The notes under the pieces were generated by a model, which searched no databases, had not been told where the DNA came from, and saw nothing but the letters and a program-made list of their open reading frames with translations. DNA of 37,212 nucleotides, from positions 1 through 37,212 of the forward strand of contig NMRA01001231.1 of NCBI GenBank assembly GCA_002633005.1, written 5' to 3'. Shown one piece after another: positions 19,551-29,757 of this stretch (position 1 is the stretch's first letter; the number at the start of each line of letters is the position of its first letter). The stretch is from Phoronis australis. Its lineage: Eukaryota > Phoronida > Phoronidae. A program made the translations under genes and the position numbers.

Positions 19551-19872
19551 GGGTTGTTTATATGAAACACAAAAATAGTCATTAGATGCCAAAAATATGT
19601 CGAATCCACTCAAAAACCATCAAAGCTATCCAAATTTCATGAAATCCGCCAAGAAACTTCTGAGAAACCGAGAAAAACGAGAAAGGAACCTGTCACTAAA
19701 GAGGATATAGGTGCAAAAAACATAACTGTCATCAAGAGGCACCACAGTAAATAAAGTCGTCAGAAAATTGGACGACATCGTCACCTCACTAATATTCACT
19801 GTAGGCCTATGTGTCAAATTTTATGAAAATCCATTGACGAACTTTGAAGGTAAGCAGAAAAAAATAAAATTG

Positions 19873-19886
19873 CCACTAAGGGGCAC
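19873..19886 (+). promoter_or_regulatory. CTCF-core-like motif, one mismatch
   Basis: CCACTAAGGGGCAC (G to A at position 7) in array 2. Confidence 0.3.
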
Positions 19887-20570
19887 ACCAAAGTCAGAGA
19901 GGTCCGAAATTCGTCGTCATAGAAACGCATCTGCTAAATCTCATCAAGATAATGTGAGGGTTTAGGAGATGTCGCCATGAGAGCAAAAACAAATAAAGCT
20001 GCCACCAGGAGGGGCCACAGTACTCGAAGTTGTCGGAAAATTATTGTCAGATGCATTTGTAAAAACACATATGTCAATTTTCAAAATCATCACTGGAGCG
20101 GTTTGGTTGATAGAAGAGCAGACGCCAAAAACAGACTAGAAAACATTAAAATCGGCCACAGGGTGGCGCAAAGTACCTAAAATCTCTCCGAAAATGGACA
20201 GATGTCATCATCATCTTACAAATAGATTCAAATCAAATGTAAGGCAAATCCTTTGAGGACCTCCGAAAATACAGACTTTTCTGAGGTAAGTGTAAAAAAC
20301 TAGAGTTTCCGAAAATCGTCGTCGTCTTTCGCCATCTTCAAAGAAACACATCTGCTGAATCTAATCAAGATCCTCTGATTAGGAGATGCACTCATGGGCG
20401 CAAAAAACAACAGGTGCCACATTAGTCAAAGTCGTCGGAAAATCATCCTCAGCTGCCTTCTTCACTGTAAAAACATATACCCCCGTACGTCAGTTTTCAA
20501 AATCATCCCTAGAGCAGTTTGGTTGAAAGAAGCGCGGATGCCAAAATAGACTCAAAAACACTAAAAATTG

Positions 20571-20584
20571 CCACTAGGTGCCGC
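20571..20584 (+). promoter_or_regulatory. CTCF-core-like motif, one mismatch
   Basis: CCACTAGGTGCCGC (G to C at position 11) in array 2. Confidence 0.3.
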
Positions 20585-20717
20585 AAAAATACCTCAAATC
20601 TGTCCCAGAACAGACTGATGGCATCATCTCATTAATCCATTACGTAACTGCCAAATTTCACGAAAATCCGTTGAGGACCTCAGAAGATAAGGAAGTAAGT
20701 GTAAAGATTTAAATTTG

Positions 20718-20731
20718 CCACTAGGGGGCAC
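20718..20731 (+). promoter_or_regulatory. CTCF-core-like motif, full match
   Basis: CCACTAGGGGGCAC matches the CTCF core consensus at all 14 positions. It is 147 bp after the core at 20571. Confidence 0.4.
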
Positions 20732-20930
20732 ACCGATAGCGGGAGAGATCCGAAATTTGTCGTCTGTTGTCAGCTTTATAGGAATACATCTGCCAAATTT
20801 TTATCACGATCCTGTGAGGATTTAGGAGATACAGCTGCAGACGCCGGACAACCAGACAGAGAAGACGGCAAATGCGAACACATGTAATGTGGGCGCATAA
20901 AAATTTTTCAAATTGTCAAAATAGTTGGAA

Positions 20931-21461
20931 CAGTCTTAAAGCAATGCTGTTCAACTGATGCCTGGTGTTTTCAATAGAAGTGATCACAAGACAGTACCGG
21001 TTCATCAGAGATTTTTCAAAACTGTCGTATCTTACTGATAAGTTCAAGACGTTAGTGTTCGAATTTTAGAACTGTAGGTGAAGGCACTTTTCGCATGTAC
21101 GTACGGTAATCATGGACTGGGCGCTTATTTTAGCAAAGATTGCAAACGCTTGGGGTTGGTTACAGGGGCATGGGCGCTTATTACACCAAATACGGTAAAA
21201 CAAAATGTTAATTTAATGAACTTATTTTTTGTTGGTACCTTGTGTTTCTAAAAAATGCTTAGCCTTCGGTAAAATGATGCAAAAATATCCATACAAAAAG
21301 TTCCTAAGGTAATCTAGAGCATAATAACAAGACCTAAAGGAAGTCATGTCAAGTTGCTTTTGCGTTGGAATCAACGTGTTATTTCTGCTCTGACCTGCCA
21401 GGCTGTGTTTGGTGTTGAAAAAGCTGATAGTAGGCATTTTTAAACGTTAGGAACCTGCCGC
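20931..21461. other. Unassigned stretch after the satellite
   Basis: Contains 'gggcgcttat' phrases (21120 and 21172) followed by 'tacggtaa', related to sequence near 33240-33400, so it is probably a decayed dispersed repeat. No gene is supported. On the minus strand it lies downstream of the candidate tail exon at 21462-21634 and could include a 3' UTR, but I see no AATAAA there. Confidence 0.4.
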
Positions 21462-21634
21462 CTACTTTACCGAGCACTTTTTCACATCCTCACTGTAGTA
21501 GTCACTCGTTTTGTGTTTTTCAGTGCATTGAGTCATTGGGTGGCTTGTATGAAGTGATTTCATAGCAATCATTGTCTCATCTTTCATATTTTTGTTCCCC
21601 AGGACCTTTTTAAGATTGGGCTTTTCTTTTTCTG
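21462..21634 (-). CDS. Candidate terminal exon: charged tail with tyrosine motif
   Basis: On the minus strand a pyrimidine-rich tract with a branch-point-like 'tttctaaac' precedes 'ggctcag'. The exon is then open in phase 1 for 56 codons to a TAG at 21462-21464. Phase 1 agrees with the Ig exon ending at 23741 (A plus CA gives Thr). The peptide is hydrophilic and lysine-rich (for example EKEKPNLKKVLGNK) and ends with a TSDYYSEDVKK segment resembling a phosphorylatable cytoplasmic tail. No membrane segment is included, so an intervening exon would be required. The link to the Ig gene is inference; it could be a chance open frame. Confidence 0.3.
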
Positions 21635-21639
21635 CTGAG

Positions 21640-22725
21640 CCTCGAGGAAAGTAAACCGGCGTTTAGAAAGGATAGAGGAAACTGTTGGAGACATTGGGAA
21701 GAACAGAGGGATGCAACTGGAAGAAGAATAAATACATGTATCTGATGGAATATTCTCTGAAACTCAAAAATGCCACTGTGGATCAAAAAATTCATAAATG
21801 TACCTGCGGGTACTGTGATAACACATCACCATTATTACGTATTTACGTGGGCATGGGTCAGAAACATCAACAACATGGCCCAGAAAATACGTTTGTACAA
21901 GCTGAGGGTGAGCTCTAATTTAAAAAAATGATTGAAATGCATTCTCATTACAGTGATGATTGGTAATGCTTTAAACTTTATTTCACATTTGATATTTTGA
22001 CAGCCACATTTGCTTATTTAAGTTTTGAGTTAGTATTCTATTTAACACATAACAACCATTTTACCATTTTCCTGATAACTAACAGCTGTCAAATACAAAA
22101 TGATTATCACTTTCATTCCCATCTATATTGCTTACCTTCTAATGGAAGTGAAGATTTTGGGGGTTGTTTCATAATCTTTAATCAAGTGTATTGGAAAGTT
22201 AAAATCCTAGAGTATATTCGTAGCATAGGCCCACCTGTGATGATTCCGTGCAAATAGTCAGTAAGTACATTTTAATTACATTGAATTAGTAGCAAAGACC
22301 AATATACATGTAGCTTAAATACTGCAAATGTATGAATTATTCTGAATTGATATCTTAGTAACAACAAAAAATTTATTACTAGAAATTCAGAGTGTACATT
22401 CGTCATTAACTCCATCATTAACTCAACTTAAACATGCATCAAGCTGCCTCACAAAAAATTCTTAGAAAATATCCTCAAAAAATTATTTTGTTGTACTTTG
22501 CAAACATTCCACTGAGTCATTATGTAAAACAAAAAATGTAACTTGATGCCACTCACAGAAAATCAACGTCAACAATTAAAAAAAATTCCAATTCTCTTCG
22601 CTTGTCTGTCACACATAAGGCAATTTTCTCAGTCAGACCAAACGTTAGGGTAAAATCTGATCCTATGAAAGCTATCAATGACTGTACACCTATCAATTGA
22701 TATAATAGTTATTTTCCTAACATGA
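21640..22725. other. Unassigned stretch between candidate exons
   Basis: Short plus-strand frames are present (21685-21918 with C-x-C-x-x-C residues; 21997-22257), but no domain is recognised and splice support is weak. A minus-strand 'TTAGAAG|gtaagc' donor near 22133 has no convincing matching exon. AT-rich. Confidence 0.35.
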
Positions 22726-23268
22726 ATGTCCCCAGATGGAATTGCCGTAAGCCATTTTAGTCATACTGTTATTAGAATTTTACCAATAGTAATTTTTATT
22801 ATGATGACAGGAAAATGCCATGTTGTCTTATTACTTTTGCATTGTATTGTATATTCTGGTCAGTTGTTCACTAGACTATATGGAGTAAGCTGTAATCTGG
22901 CGTTCGAAACGTGGATTATTTGGGACATTCAGATGACCTATTTTCTACGCCATGTGACTCAATCATGCCGTCAATCAGATCCAACACTACGCTTTACCTT
23001 AACAAACAGAAATAAGGCTCTTCTGTGTATCTATTTGTTATACGATAGTAATTTCATAAACATGGTCGGTGGACATTCACGCAGAAGGCCATTACCGCCA
23101 GAAGTCCAGAAGCAAATTCAGCAACACACAGCAACACACAGCAACACACAGCAACACACAGCAACAAATGAATTAAAAAAACCCAGCCAGATGTTTAAGT
23201 TTGGTCGACACAATGGCAATGTGGTCAAAGTCTGTAAAGAACTTAGCCTTGAACATAACAGAAATTAA
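22726..23268 (+). CDS. Hypothetical ORF, 180 codons, with hydrophobic N-half and TH/NTQQ repeat
   Basis: This is the longest gap-free open frame in the window. It starts at an ATG and is hydrophobic from about residue 15 to 50 (ILPIVIFIMM, then VVLLLLHCIVY). It has a basic patch (HSRRRPLPPEVQKQIQQ) near residue 118 and then a Thr/His/Gln repeat encoded by a 10-bp minisatellite. No family is recognised, and Kozak context and splice structure give no extra support. It may be a lineage-specific gene, a fragment or a chance frame. It lies on the strand opposite the Ig gene. Confidence 0.25.
   Translation: MSPDGIAVSHFSHTVIRILPIVIFIMMTGKCHVVLLLLHCIVYSGQLFTRLYGVSCNLAFETWIIWDIQMTYFLRHVTQSCRQSDPTLRFTLTNRNKALLCIYLLYDSNFINMVGGHSRRRPLPPEVQKQIQQHTATHSNTQQHTATNELKKPSQMFKFGRHNGNVVKVCKELSLEHNRN
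23121..23165 (+). repeat. 10-bp minisatellite (gcaacacaca)n
   Basis: Four perfect copies of gcaacacaca followed by a partial gcaacaaatg. Ten bases shifts frame each copy, so three copies encode one 10-residue period in any overlapping protein. Confidence 0.95.
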
Positions 23269-23286
23269 TTTACAAACAAATTATCT

Positions 23287-23400
23287 TCAATTTCTTTGAT
23301 ATTGATAGAAACAAGCAAATACAACCACAATTGCAAACAGGAACCGAACACATAATTGCACAGAGCTCATAGCGACGAGTCTAGGGATCATTTTTTCCAC
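23287..23400 (-). CDS. Candidate transmembrane exon (phase not matched)
   Basis: On the minus strand an acceptor 'caggaattgcag' is followed by a frame open for 37 codons to TGA. It contains a 15-20 residue hydrophobic core (CVRFLFAIVVVFACFY) and a short QYQRN end, like a membrane anchor with a minimal tail. It lies 340 bp downstream of the Ig exon at 23741 on the same strand. However, this frame needs a phase 0 junction and the Ig exon ends in phase 1, so direct splicing would fail without an intermediate exon. Confidence 0.25.
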   Translation of the reverse strand: MEKMIPRLVAMSSVQLCVRFLFAIVVVFACFYQYQRN

Positions 23401-23740
23401 CTGCAATTCCTGGTTTTGAGGTAGGAAATTTTGGAAGTTGAAATTGTTAACTCTGGCATTTTCTAGCAGTCAATTGGTTAAAGTTGTGGTGAAACGTAGA
23501 GAGAATGCTATTGTAACAAATGTGAAGATACTAGTTCCCCAAGACTGCAAATATACAACATATGAAATAAAGGTCATGAAGGAAACGTAAAACTATGCAT
23601 TGCCAACGGGGATTAAAAAGCAGCCCTATGTTTCTTGGAGGTTGCAATAGAATCGTGGCTCAGTACAACAACTTCCTAAGTAATGCAAATTGTTGCCTAC
23701 AGCAGGAATAAGTACCATGACAGTTAAAATAACAACTTAC

Positions 23741-24064
23741 TGGTCCCCTTAACAGCCTCAGTTTCAGCGTACAGAGTAGCCTGCCTGTTTGACACTTGAC
23801 ATCGGAACTGTACACCATCATCAGCTGTATCTAAGTTGACCCTGAGTGTGCTGTTGCCGTTAGTGGTTCCATCATTGTTGTTGGCGGTAGTCATCTTAAC
23901 ATTCTCCGTTATATTTTTGTATGCACCGCTACCAATCCGACGTGACCACACCATAGATGCCTGTGGTTTGCCCAAGTTAGCTGTACATATGAGGACAGCT
24001 GGTCCTGTTGCACCAAGATCAGACTGCGTCGGGGCTCCAGATATAGATGGTTTGCTCGGTAGGA
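23741..24064 (-). CDS. Ig C2/I-set-like domain exon of an IgSF gene
   Basis: An acceptor 'cttatttccccag' and donor 'ACCA|gtaagtt' enclose 324 bp, a whole number of codons, in phase 1-1 as is usual for Ig domain exons. The translation begins LPSKPSISGAP, has the B-strand cysteine in AVLICTANLG, a tryptophan in SMVWSRR, and the F-strand motif DDGVQFRCQVSN about 60 residues later. The cysteine-tryptophan-cysteine framework makes an intact Ig domain likely. Potential N-glycosylation sites NIT and NST lie between. The first two bases join the G at the end of the exon at 34944 to make Val, giving a natural linker into this domain. Cell-surface or secreted recognition protein; the family is not assignable. 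Confidence 0.85.
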
Positions 24065-24261
24065 CTGGGGAAATAAGAACAAAATAAGCATTACAGCACC
24101 AATTTACCTATCTAGCTACAATTGATCGCCCAAGTTATCTAATTAAAACACTTTGACATTTGAATGACGTTTTGGCATGCATTGGCCCCTTAATTCGGTA
24201 TGATGATAAAATGTCACCAGACTTCTACATGGCCTCTTTTAACATTGTTAGTAATAGCCGA

Positions 24262-24340
24262 GATTACCCGACCCGGGGATCGAACCAGCGACCCCCATAA
24301 AACAAGCAAGCATGCTAACCATTCAGCTAATAGACAATTG
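24262..24340 (-). tRNA. tRNA-like / tRNA-derived sequence, degenerate
   Basis: On the minus strand 'tagctgaatggttagcatgc' resembles a Pol III A box, and 'ggttcgatccc' 30-odd bases later is a good B box. Acceptor-stem pairing is not found, and the anticodon and T stems pair poorly. It is therefore more likely a tRNA pseudogene or SINE head than a working tRNA. The anticodon cannot be assigned safely. Confidence 0.45.
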
Positions 24341-24547
24341 CCCATTATCGAGTAGCTAACAGGGGCTCATATGATTCACCAGAAGCACATCTACAACAAC
24401 ATGTAGTTGCAAACTCTTTGGTAAAACTTTGACACATTTGAATGGGCAGCATCGCCATATTGATTTCCAGCGACAGCGTTGAATAATTATGGGTCAACTT
24501 AATCATTGTCAAAAAGCTCTCCATTACTAAGTTTAGACGGCAAACTT

Positions 24548-25360
24548 TAGTCCTGGTCTCACACGTTGTTAACCCTTATTACATGGTTAGAGGATGTTAT
24601 AAGGATCCAAGAAGTACCTACCCCATAAGTAATACACGACCCGTACTTGAAAAAAGTTTATTAATGAACGGTAAAGGCATGCGGTTGCAACCTGTTTTAT
24701 CGAAGTAAAATGTTCAAATCATAAATGCCGTATACATTCAAAGGTAGTTTCAGCCACTTGCATGAAATTACCGGCTGATTAGTCCTGTGTCGCACTGCCG
24801 CGGCAGCCCTTAGCTAGCCTCAGAGCAAGCTACCAGTATGAAGACTAACTACAGCTTGTTGGTAGACCTACATGTATACAGCTTTGCGTCAAGGCTACCC
24901 TTAGGCCGACCTGGTCGCTTTGGCCAAAGCGCTTGATCAAACTAGGTTTATTTAGAACTTGGGTACTTCTGGCGAACTGTGCAAAAGTGTTGGCTTTCAA
25001 CAGAGATTTTCCCAGACTTTGTATGAGCGCACCAAGCGTAAAAAATGGGGGCTGAAATTTTTGGGAAGGTATATCTTTTACTATCAGATTCACTAGGTAT
25101 GTTTATAGAGCTAATGAGTTGTAGACGCTAACTTTTGGCACTTCCTGTCTTCTAGTGAAATATTGTCTCGTTTTCTACTTTTTTCGGAGTTCATGGATTT
25201 CTGACTGAGGCAGACCTTTTTCCATTTCTCCAAATAGGGGGCTCGTTCGAGCATATAATAATGACAAGTACAATACAAAATGTTTTCATTTTTTATTCAT
25301 TAAGCCAAAATGATTCAACCTTTTAACATAATAAGTAACTTAAAATACACAATACTTTAC
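24548..25360 (+). repeat. Dispersed repeat, copy 2
   Basis: Direct copy of 2390-3512, at roughly 85% by eye, without the 311-bp segment 2511-2821 of copy 1. See copy 1 for shared landmarks. It lies within the large Ig-gene intron. Confidence 0.75.
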
Positions 25361-25587
25361 TCGGGATCTTTTCGTACATCAAAGCATTATTATTGTTTGG
25401 TATGATTTCTAAAAGTTTATCAGTGACAGTTACATCAATCAATGCTGAATGTTTATGCTGTCAACTCGATATAGGTTAAAGAGTTAAGATTATAATCCAA
25501 TCCCAATGGCAAAGGGTACGTGAGTGATAAATATCCATTGCATTAGACTATTTGTTTACTCCCTACCATATGTCTTCTGGAAATCTA

Positions 25588-25806
25588 TTACACGTTGAAA
25601 TGAAAATCTATCACGTCAGTTTTCACGTAACCTTTGGTTTTTAGGTTTGAAGGCTTGTACGGTGCAGAGGAGATATGCATCGCTTCTGCACCGTCCCTGA
25701 ATGGACAAGAATTGTTTTTTAGCATTTGACTGCAGCTAACCAACAAGATCTTCCCATCATCCAGTGCAGAGCTGTTGTCAAAGCCTACTTTCAATATTGG
25801 AGACAA
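25588..25806 (-). other. Unassigned minus-strand open frame with an internal hairpin
   Basis: 72 codons without splice support or a recognisable domain. It includes a perfect 10-bp inverted repeat, acggtgcaga and tctgcaccgt, separated by about 16 bp near 25660-25695. I would not call it a gene. Confidence 0.2.
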
Positions 25807-27879
25807 CGAACAAAGCCTTTGAAAAGTAACAGTATTTTTAAAGTCATTTTGTTAAATTACTTATTCAGGTCCCGAGGGGGGATTGGCATGGGGGGTTGAA
25901 ATATTTGGTACAACTGAATGTGTGGAAATAACAGGTAATACATGTTTGGGGAAAAGAGCATGGTGAGGTAATTCTTAACCTTCATGAAGTCCCTTCAAGT
26001 TGATTTCATGAAACTGTTTTGCTACTTTTATCGTTTGTAAAACCACGAAAATATATTACATTTTCCGAATTCACAATGACTGAATAGTCTTAACTCATGC
26101 CTTGAAATGCTGTAAGTCGTAATAAATTCAAATGACTGCCATTGTTGTGAAAATCGCATCTTTGATGGTGCCTTACGACTCTTAAACAACGGAAAGATTA
26201 TCCATGACCCAAGTCTTCATATCTTCTATTAGAAGAAAAACGATTCCCTCAACCTTAGGCTAGAAGTATGCTTGACAGACCCGTGAACCTGTAATTTGAG
26301 TTTAAAATTGCTGAAAGTATCAAAATTAAAAAGGCTTGAAAATGGGTAACAAAGGTTTGAAGTTGTCTCAAAAAACTTGTATATTATACAGACAAGCGAA
26401 GCGTTTAAATAATTTTCATGGCTAGGGGTAAAAAATAAAGACACAGTTTTACGCAATACTCATTATATACAACCTTGGTTTCTGAAAATATTAATTATTT
26501 ACTTTTATGTGAAACTGTAGAGCAATCACCATATATTTTTGAAAAACAGGAATAACATTTTTGATCCAATCTGAAGTACGTAATTATTCATATTTCAATA
26601 TTTGTTCCAGGTTCAGTGACATTTTAAGGTCACGTCAAGCTGTATCATAGACAAGCTTTGTTACTCCGTTCTCGTCCCACAGCCCTTCCACACACCAGCA
26701 GTGCTGCATGGCACAATGTGCAAGTCAGTGGCCCAGGAGAAATGTGAATCGCAGTACTAAGTTACCATAAGACAATGTGCCAGTGGGGTGTCTATGTATC
26801 AAGACGAACTATATCTGACTGCTACACAAATAAGCCTTGTTGGTGAGGATGCCCTTTCATGGGCAATGAGTCAACATGAGGGACTGAAGATAAAGAAGAC
26901 CAAGTCACACTCTGGTCTAGTTCAGAGTCGGATTTTGGGCTCAAAACGATTCATGTGATATGCTGCTGTGTTTACCTTCAAGGGTCTAATTGTGGATGTT
27001 ATTGAGGCTGAATGAGGTTACATGAAAGAAAGCCAGTGTTGAAACTGGACCTTTTTACATGCGCTTCTATAGGCCATTGAAACTAGAAACCAGTGAAATG
27101 AAAGCCAAAAACTGAGTGACATTAAATTTTCCTTTCAGAAGAAAGGCTTTATACTACTGGTAAAAACTTTTCAATTTGGTACAGATTATGGGGAAATGAC
27201 ATTTAGTGACTGTATCGATTGTCTTATTGTATGTTTTCAATTGTATGAGCTGGATAAGAATCTGCTATGCACAAGATTCGAGAATAAACAATCATCGGTG
27301 TATTTAAAAACAAATGGCAAACTGAAAAAGCACGGAAAGAAACAACATTGCGAGGGAGTCCATAATAAGGCAAATCAGATGCTGAATTTCTGAATTACGT
27401 TCAATTCTCTCAGGTTATTGCTGAAGGATTGCTTTTCACATTGTCCAACGGTGAAATAGATGGTCAGGCGGTTGATTTCAGTTTTTTCTTGCCTGGGGTA
27501 ACAAAATAGAAATATTAGCAAATTGTAAAAGAAAAGACAAGACAAAACTACTTTTGTAAGGCAGAACATACTTGACATCTCATAGTCATAGAGAGCACAC
27601 ACGGGGCTTGAGCATCCACACACTTTCTGTCAGTTAGTTAAACCTGTTGACCGCAATTGTCCACGAATATAGTAACCTTAGGTCTTATGAGAATTTGTGG
27701 CCACCTGTCGAAGACTTGCACCAGGGCAATTAGCAGTAATAAGGCTTAGGGCGACGACGTATTTTGATAAAAATTCCATCTTTTACCAGTTGTTTACATG
27801 CCGACAGCCACACATGCGCAATTCAATCACCACTAGTACAGCAGCGACACCGCGGGGAGAATTCTCCGAATAGCCCCAT

Positions 27880-28448
27880 TGCAATAACTTTACACTGCTT
27901 GCCCAGATTTTGATACTTTTTCAATTTTTACAGAGTAGAATACACTACCTTTCCGATGATAGCAAAGTACTTTTTCAAAACGAGAAAAAAATTGGTTGAA
28001 CTCATATTGGTTCCTAGGTTCGACCGCCCTAGGTAAGGAACTAAACACCAATGCTATTTTAACATAATAAGTATGCGTAATATTCCATAAAAATCAACGA
28101 CCACTAACTACAAACTATAAATACACTACATATGCAAACGAATCACGAGATATTACTAATAAAACAAAATAATGAAGACTTTTGAGCAAGCGATAACACA
28201 TTCAGTTACAAGGAAAAAATGGCGGCGTTCAGGACAAGTTCCTAAACTGATGAGCCGGAAATGTCTGTACGGAAATAACCCAAGACAGCCGGTAATTATA
28301 CGCTCACAGAGAAGGGTCAAATACTGTTAAAAAATGGCTTTTGCCAAAAAAGGCGACAAGAATATAAAGGGTCTCGAAAATAAGATTTTACTAAGTATTT
28401 TCAGATACTGGAACCACATGGGCAGTTTGAGACCAGGACTTTAACATG
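27880..28448 (+). repeat. Partial third copy of the inner foldback arm
   Basis: Direct homology to about 4370-4960: 'tttccgatgatagcaaagta', 'aactaaacaccaatgctat', 'aaatggcggcgttcaggaca', 'agaagggtcaaatactg' and 'gatactggaaccacatg'. Only the inner part of the arm is present, and no inverted partner lies beside it. It ends 'gaccaggactttaacatg', showing the arm sequence beyond the point where the GGGCCCGG element sits in the palindrome. Confidence 0.8.
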
Positions 28449-28478
28449 CTTAAATTGGTGAGCCTACATAGGTATGGT

Positions 28479-28647
28479 CAGTAAAACAAAGCGACGAAAA
28501 ATAAGTATTGTAGGTCGTACAGCATGCCGTATTATTTTGCACTAATTTGTTTCTCGGGGAGCATTTATCGTAGCCTAAGGTGGTTCAAACCCACGGTATG
28601 CTGTACGGGTTACAGAACTTATTTTTCTTTGATTTGTTTTACTGAAT
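28479..28647. mobile_element. Small hairpin element with roughly 50-bp inverted repeats
   Basis: The left arm (about 28479-28529) starts 'cagtaaaacaaag'. The right arm (about 28597-28647) ends 'ttgttttactg'. They are inverted copies with several mismatches, sharing 'aaaaataagt' and 'gtacagcat'. The total is about 170 bp, as for a MITE. No clear target duplication. Confidence 0.6.
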
Positions 28648-29680
28648 TTCACTAGGGGGAACATTCACAACATTTACTTTGCCCTTTTGACCCTTTTTCA
28701 GCACAACAGAAACAAGTTAGTATCCAGAATTTTTGATTTGTTGTTATTGATTAACTTTGTTGTCTTAAGGTTGACATACTCTGCTGCAGTTCCCTTTTGA
28801 CTAGGCGAAAAAATATTTTACTCTGACACTAACTTAGTTTTTTGTTCACACTCTACACGTCGAATTTTGCGACCAATTTGCACAAAATTTATAGACTCTC
28901 GCTCGAACATACCAAGTAGAAGCTCAGTGTTTTTCGTCATAATCAGATTCAATAAGGCGGATCAAGAGGCCGTTTTGTTTTCAATATCAGATTCAAAGCT
29001 CATAGAAGTCGCACTTTTGAGGTACACTGCTGAATATTGATACGATTATTATAGCAGACGTGTACTAGAGTTGTGGCGGAAATCAATCCCTTCCACTCAA
29101 ACATAGCGCAACAATCAACCATTATGTGGGCAATTGACTTTCGGGAAGAAAACGTTTTGTCCCGTAGTGTGTGCATTATAGGATTAATTGCTTTGAAAAT
29201 GTTAGATTCGTGTAGCTTTCTTTATTATCAGTGCTGCTTAACAGTAAGTTGCTTTGAAAGTGACGGATCTGACACGTTTTCGTCAATTTTCAGTTGTGCT
29301 GAGGAGGGGGGGGGCTTTTGAATGGAAAGAGCAAAGGACGTAATTTTGCATGTAGATTCTCTAAGATATACTTTTTAAAATCAACACAAACGATTTTCCC
29401 TGACATACTGGTTTGAGTTATTTGACTTTCACTTTGAAGAAAAATGCAAATATTGAATCTTTAAAAATTTGTGGACTTTTGTGAAACTAATCTGTAACAT
29501 GGAGTTTTGAACAGGAATTCAGATGTTTTCCTCTTTTCAAAAGGACGTCTCGTGTTCAATTTATCCACGATTTTCTGAAGATGATGTTAATTTCTGGATT
29601 CAATTTTGCTGCACTTTTGTTGGTTTACCTAAGGAACAATAATATTTCATACTTATTTTTACATCTCCATTCATCATCAA

Positions 29681-29713
29681 CATGGTCATCATTGTCACCA
29701 TCATCATCACCAC

Positions 29714-29748
<35 letters not shown>

Positions 29749-29757
29749 CCACCATCT
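29681..29757. repeat. ATC/TCA trinucleotide microsatellite
   Basis: Tandem 'atc' and 'acc' triplets with interruptions. In the minus frame it reads poly-Asp and in plus frames poly-Ile or poly-Ser, which explains the long open frames overlapping here. Confidence 0.95.

Larger units (their letters stand above)
19560..20930 (+). repeat. Higher-order satellite array 2 (same family as array 1)
   Basis: Unit starts are near 19789, 20216 and 20630 (spacing 427 and 414 bp). Module cores or their remnants sit near 19577, 19727, 19873, 20002, 20156, 20417, 20571 and 20718, with spacings of about 129-155 bp except where a core is deleted near 20300. It ends like array 1, with 'gccggac..cagacagagaagacgg' near 20860 followed by 'gtgggcgcataaaaa'. 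Two arrays with the same terminal structure suggest two copies of one mobile or segmentally duplicated block. Confidence 0.8.

Noticed and set aside
20002-20015. CCACCAGGAGGGGC as a further CTCF-like site
   Set aside because: Two mismatches at information-rich positions; treated only as a module landmark.
25652-25700. Perfect 10-bp hairpin acggtgcaga / tctgcaccgt as an RNA gene or terminator
   Set aside because: An isolated short stem with no supporting transcript features; such stems occur by chance in a window of this size.
27196-27393. Plus frame with Lys-rich end, preceded by other open pieces from about 26800
   Set aside because: Pieces in several frames with many stops; I could not match them to a known protein, so a pseudogene call would be guesswork.
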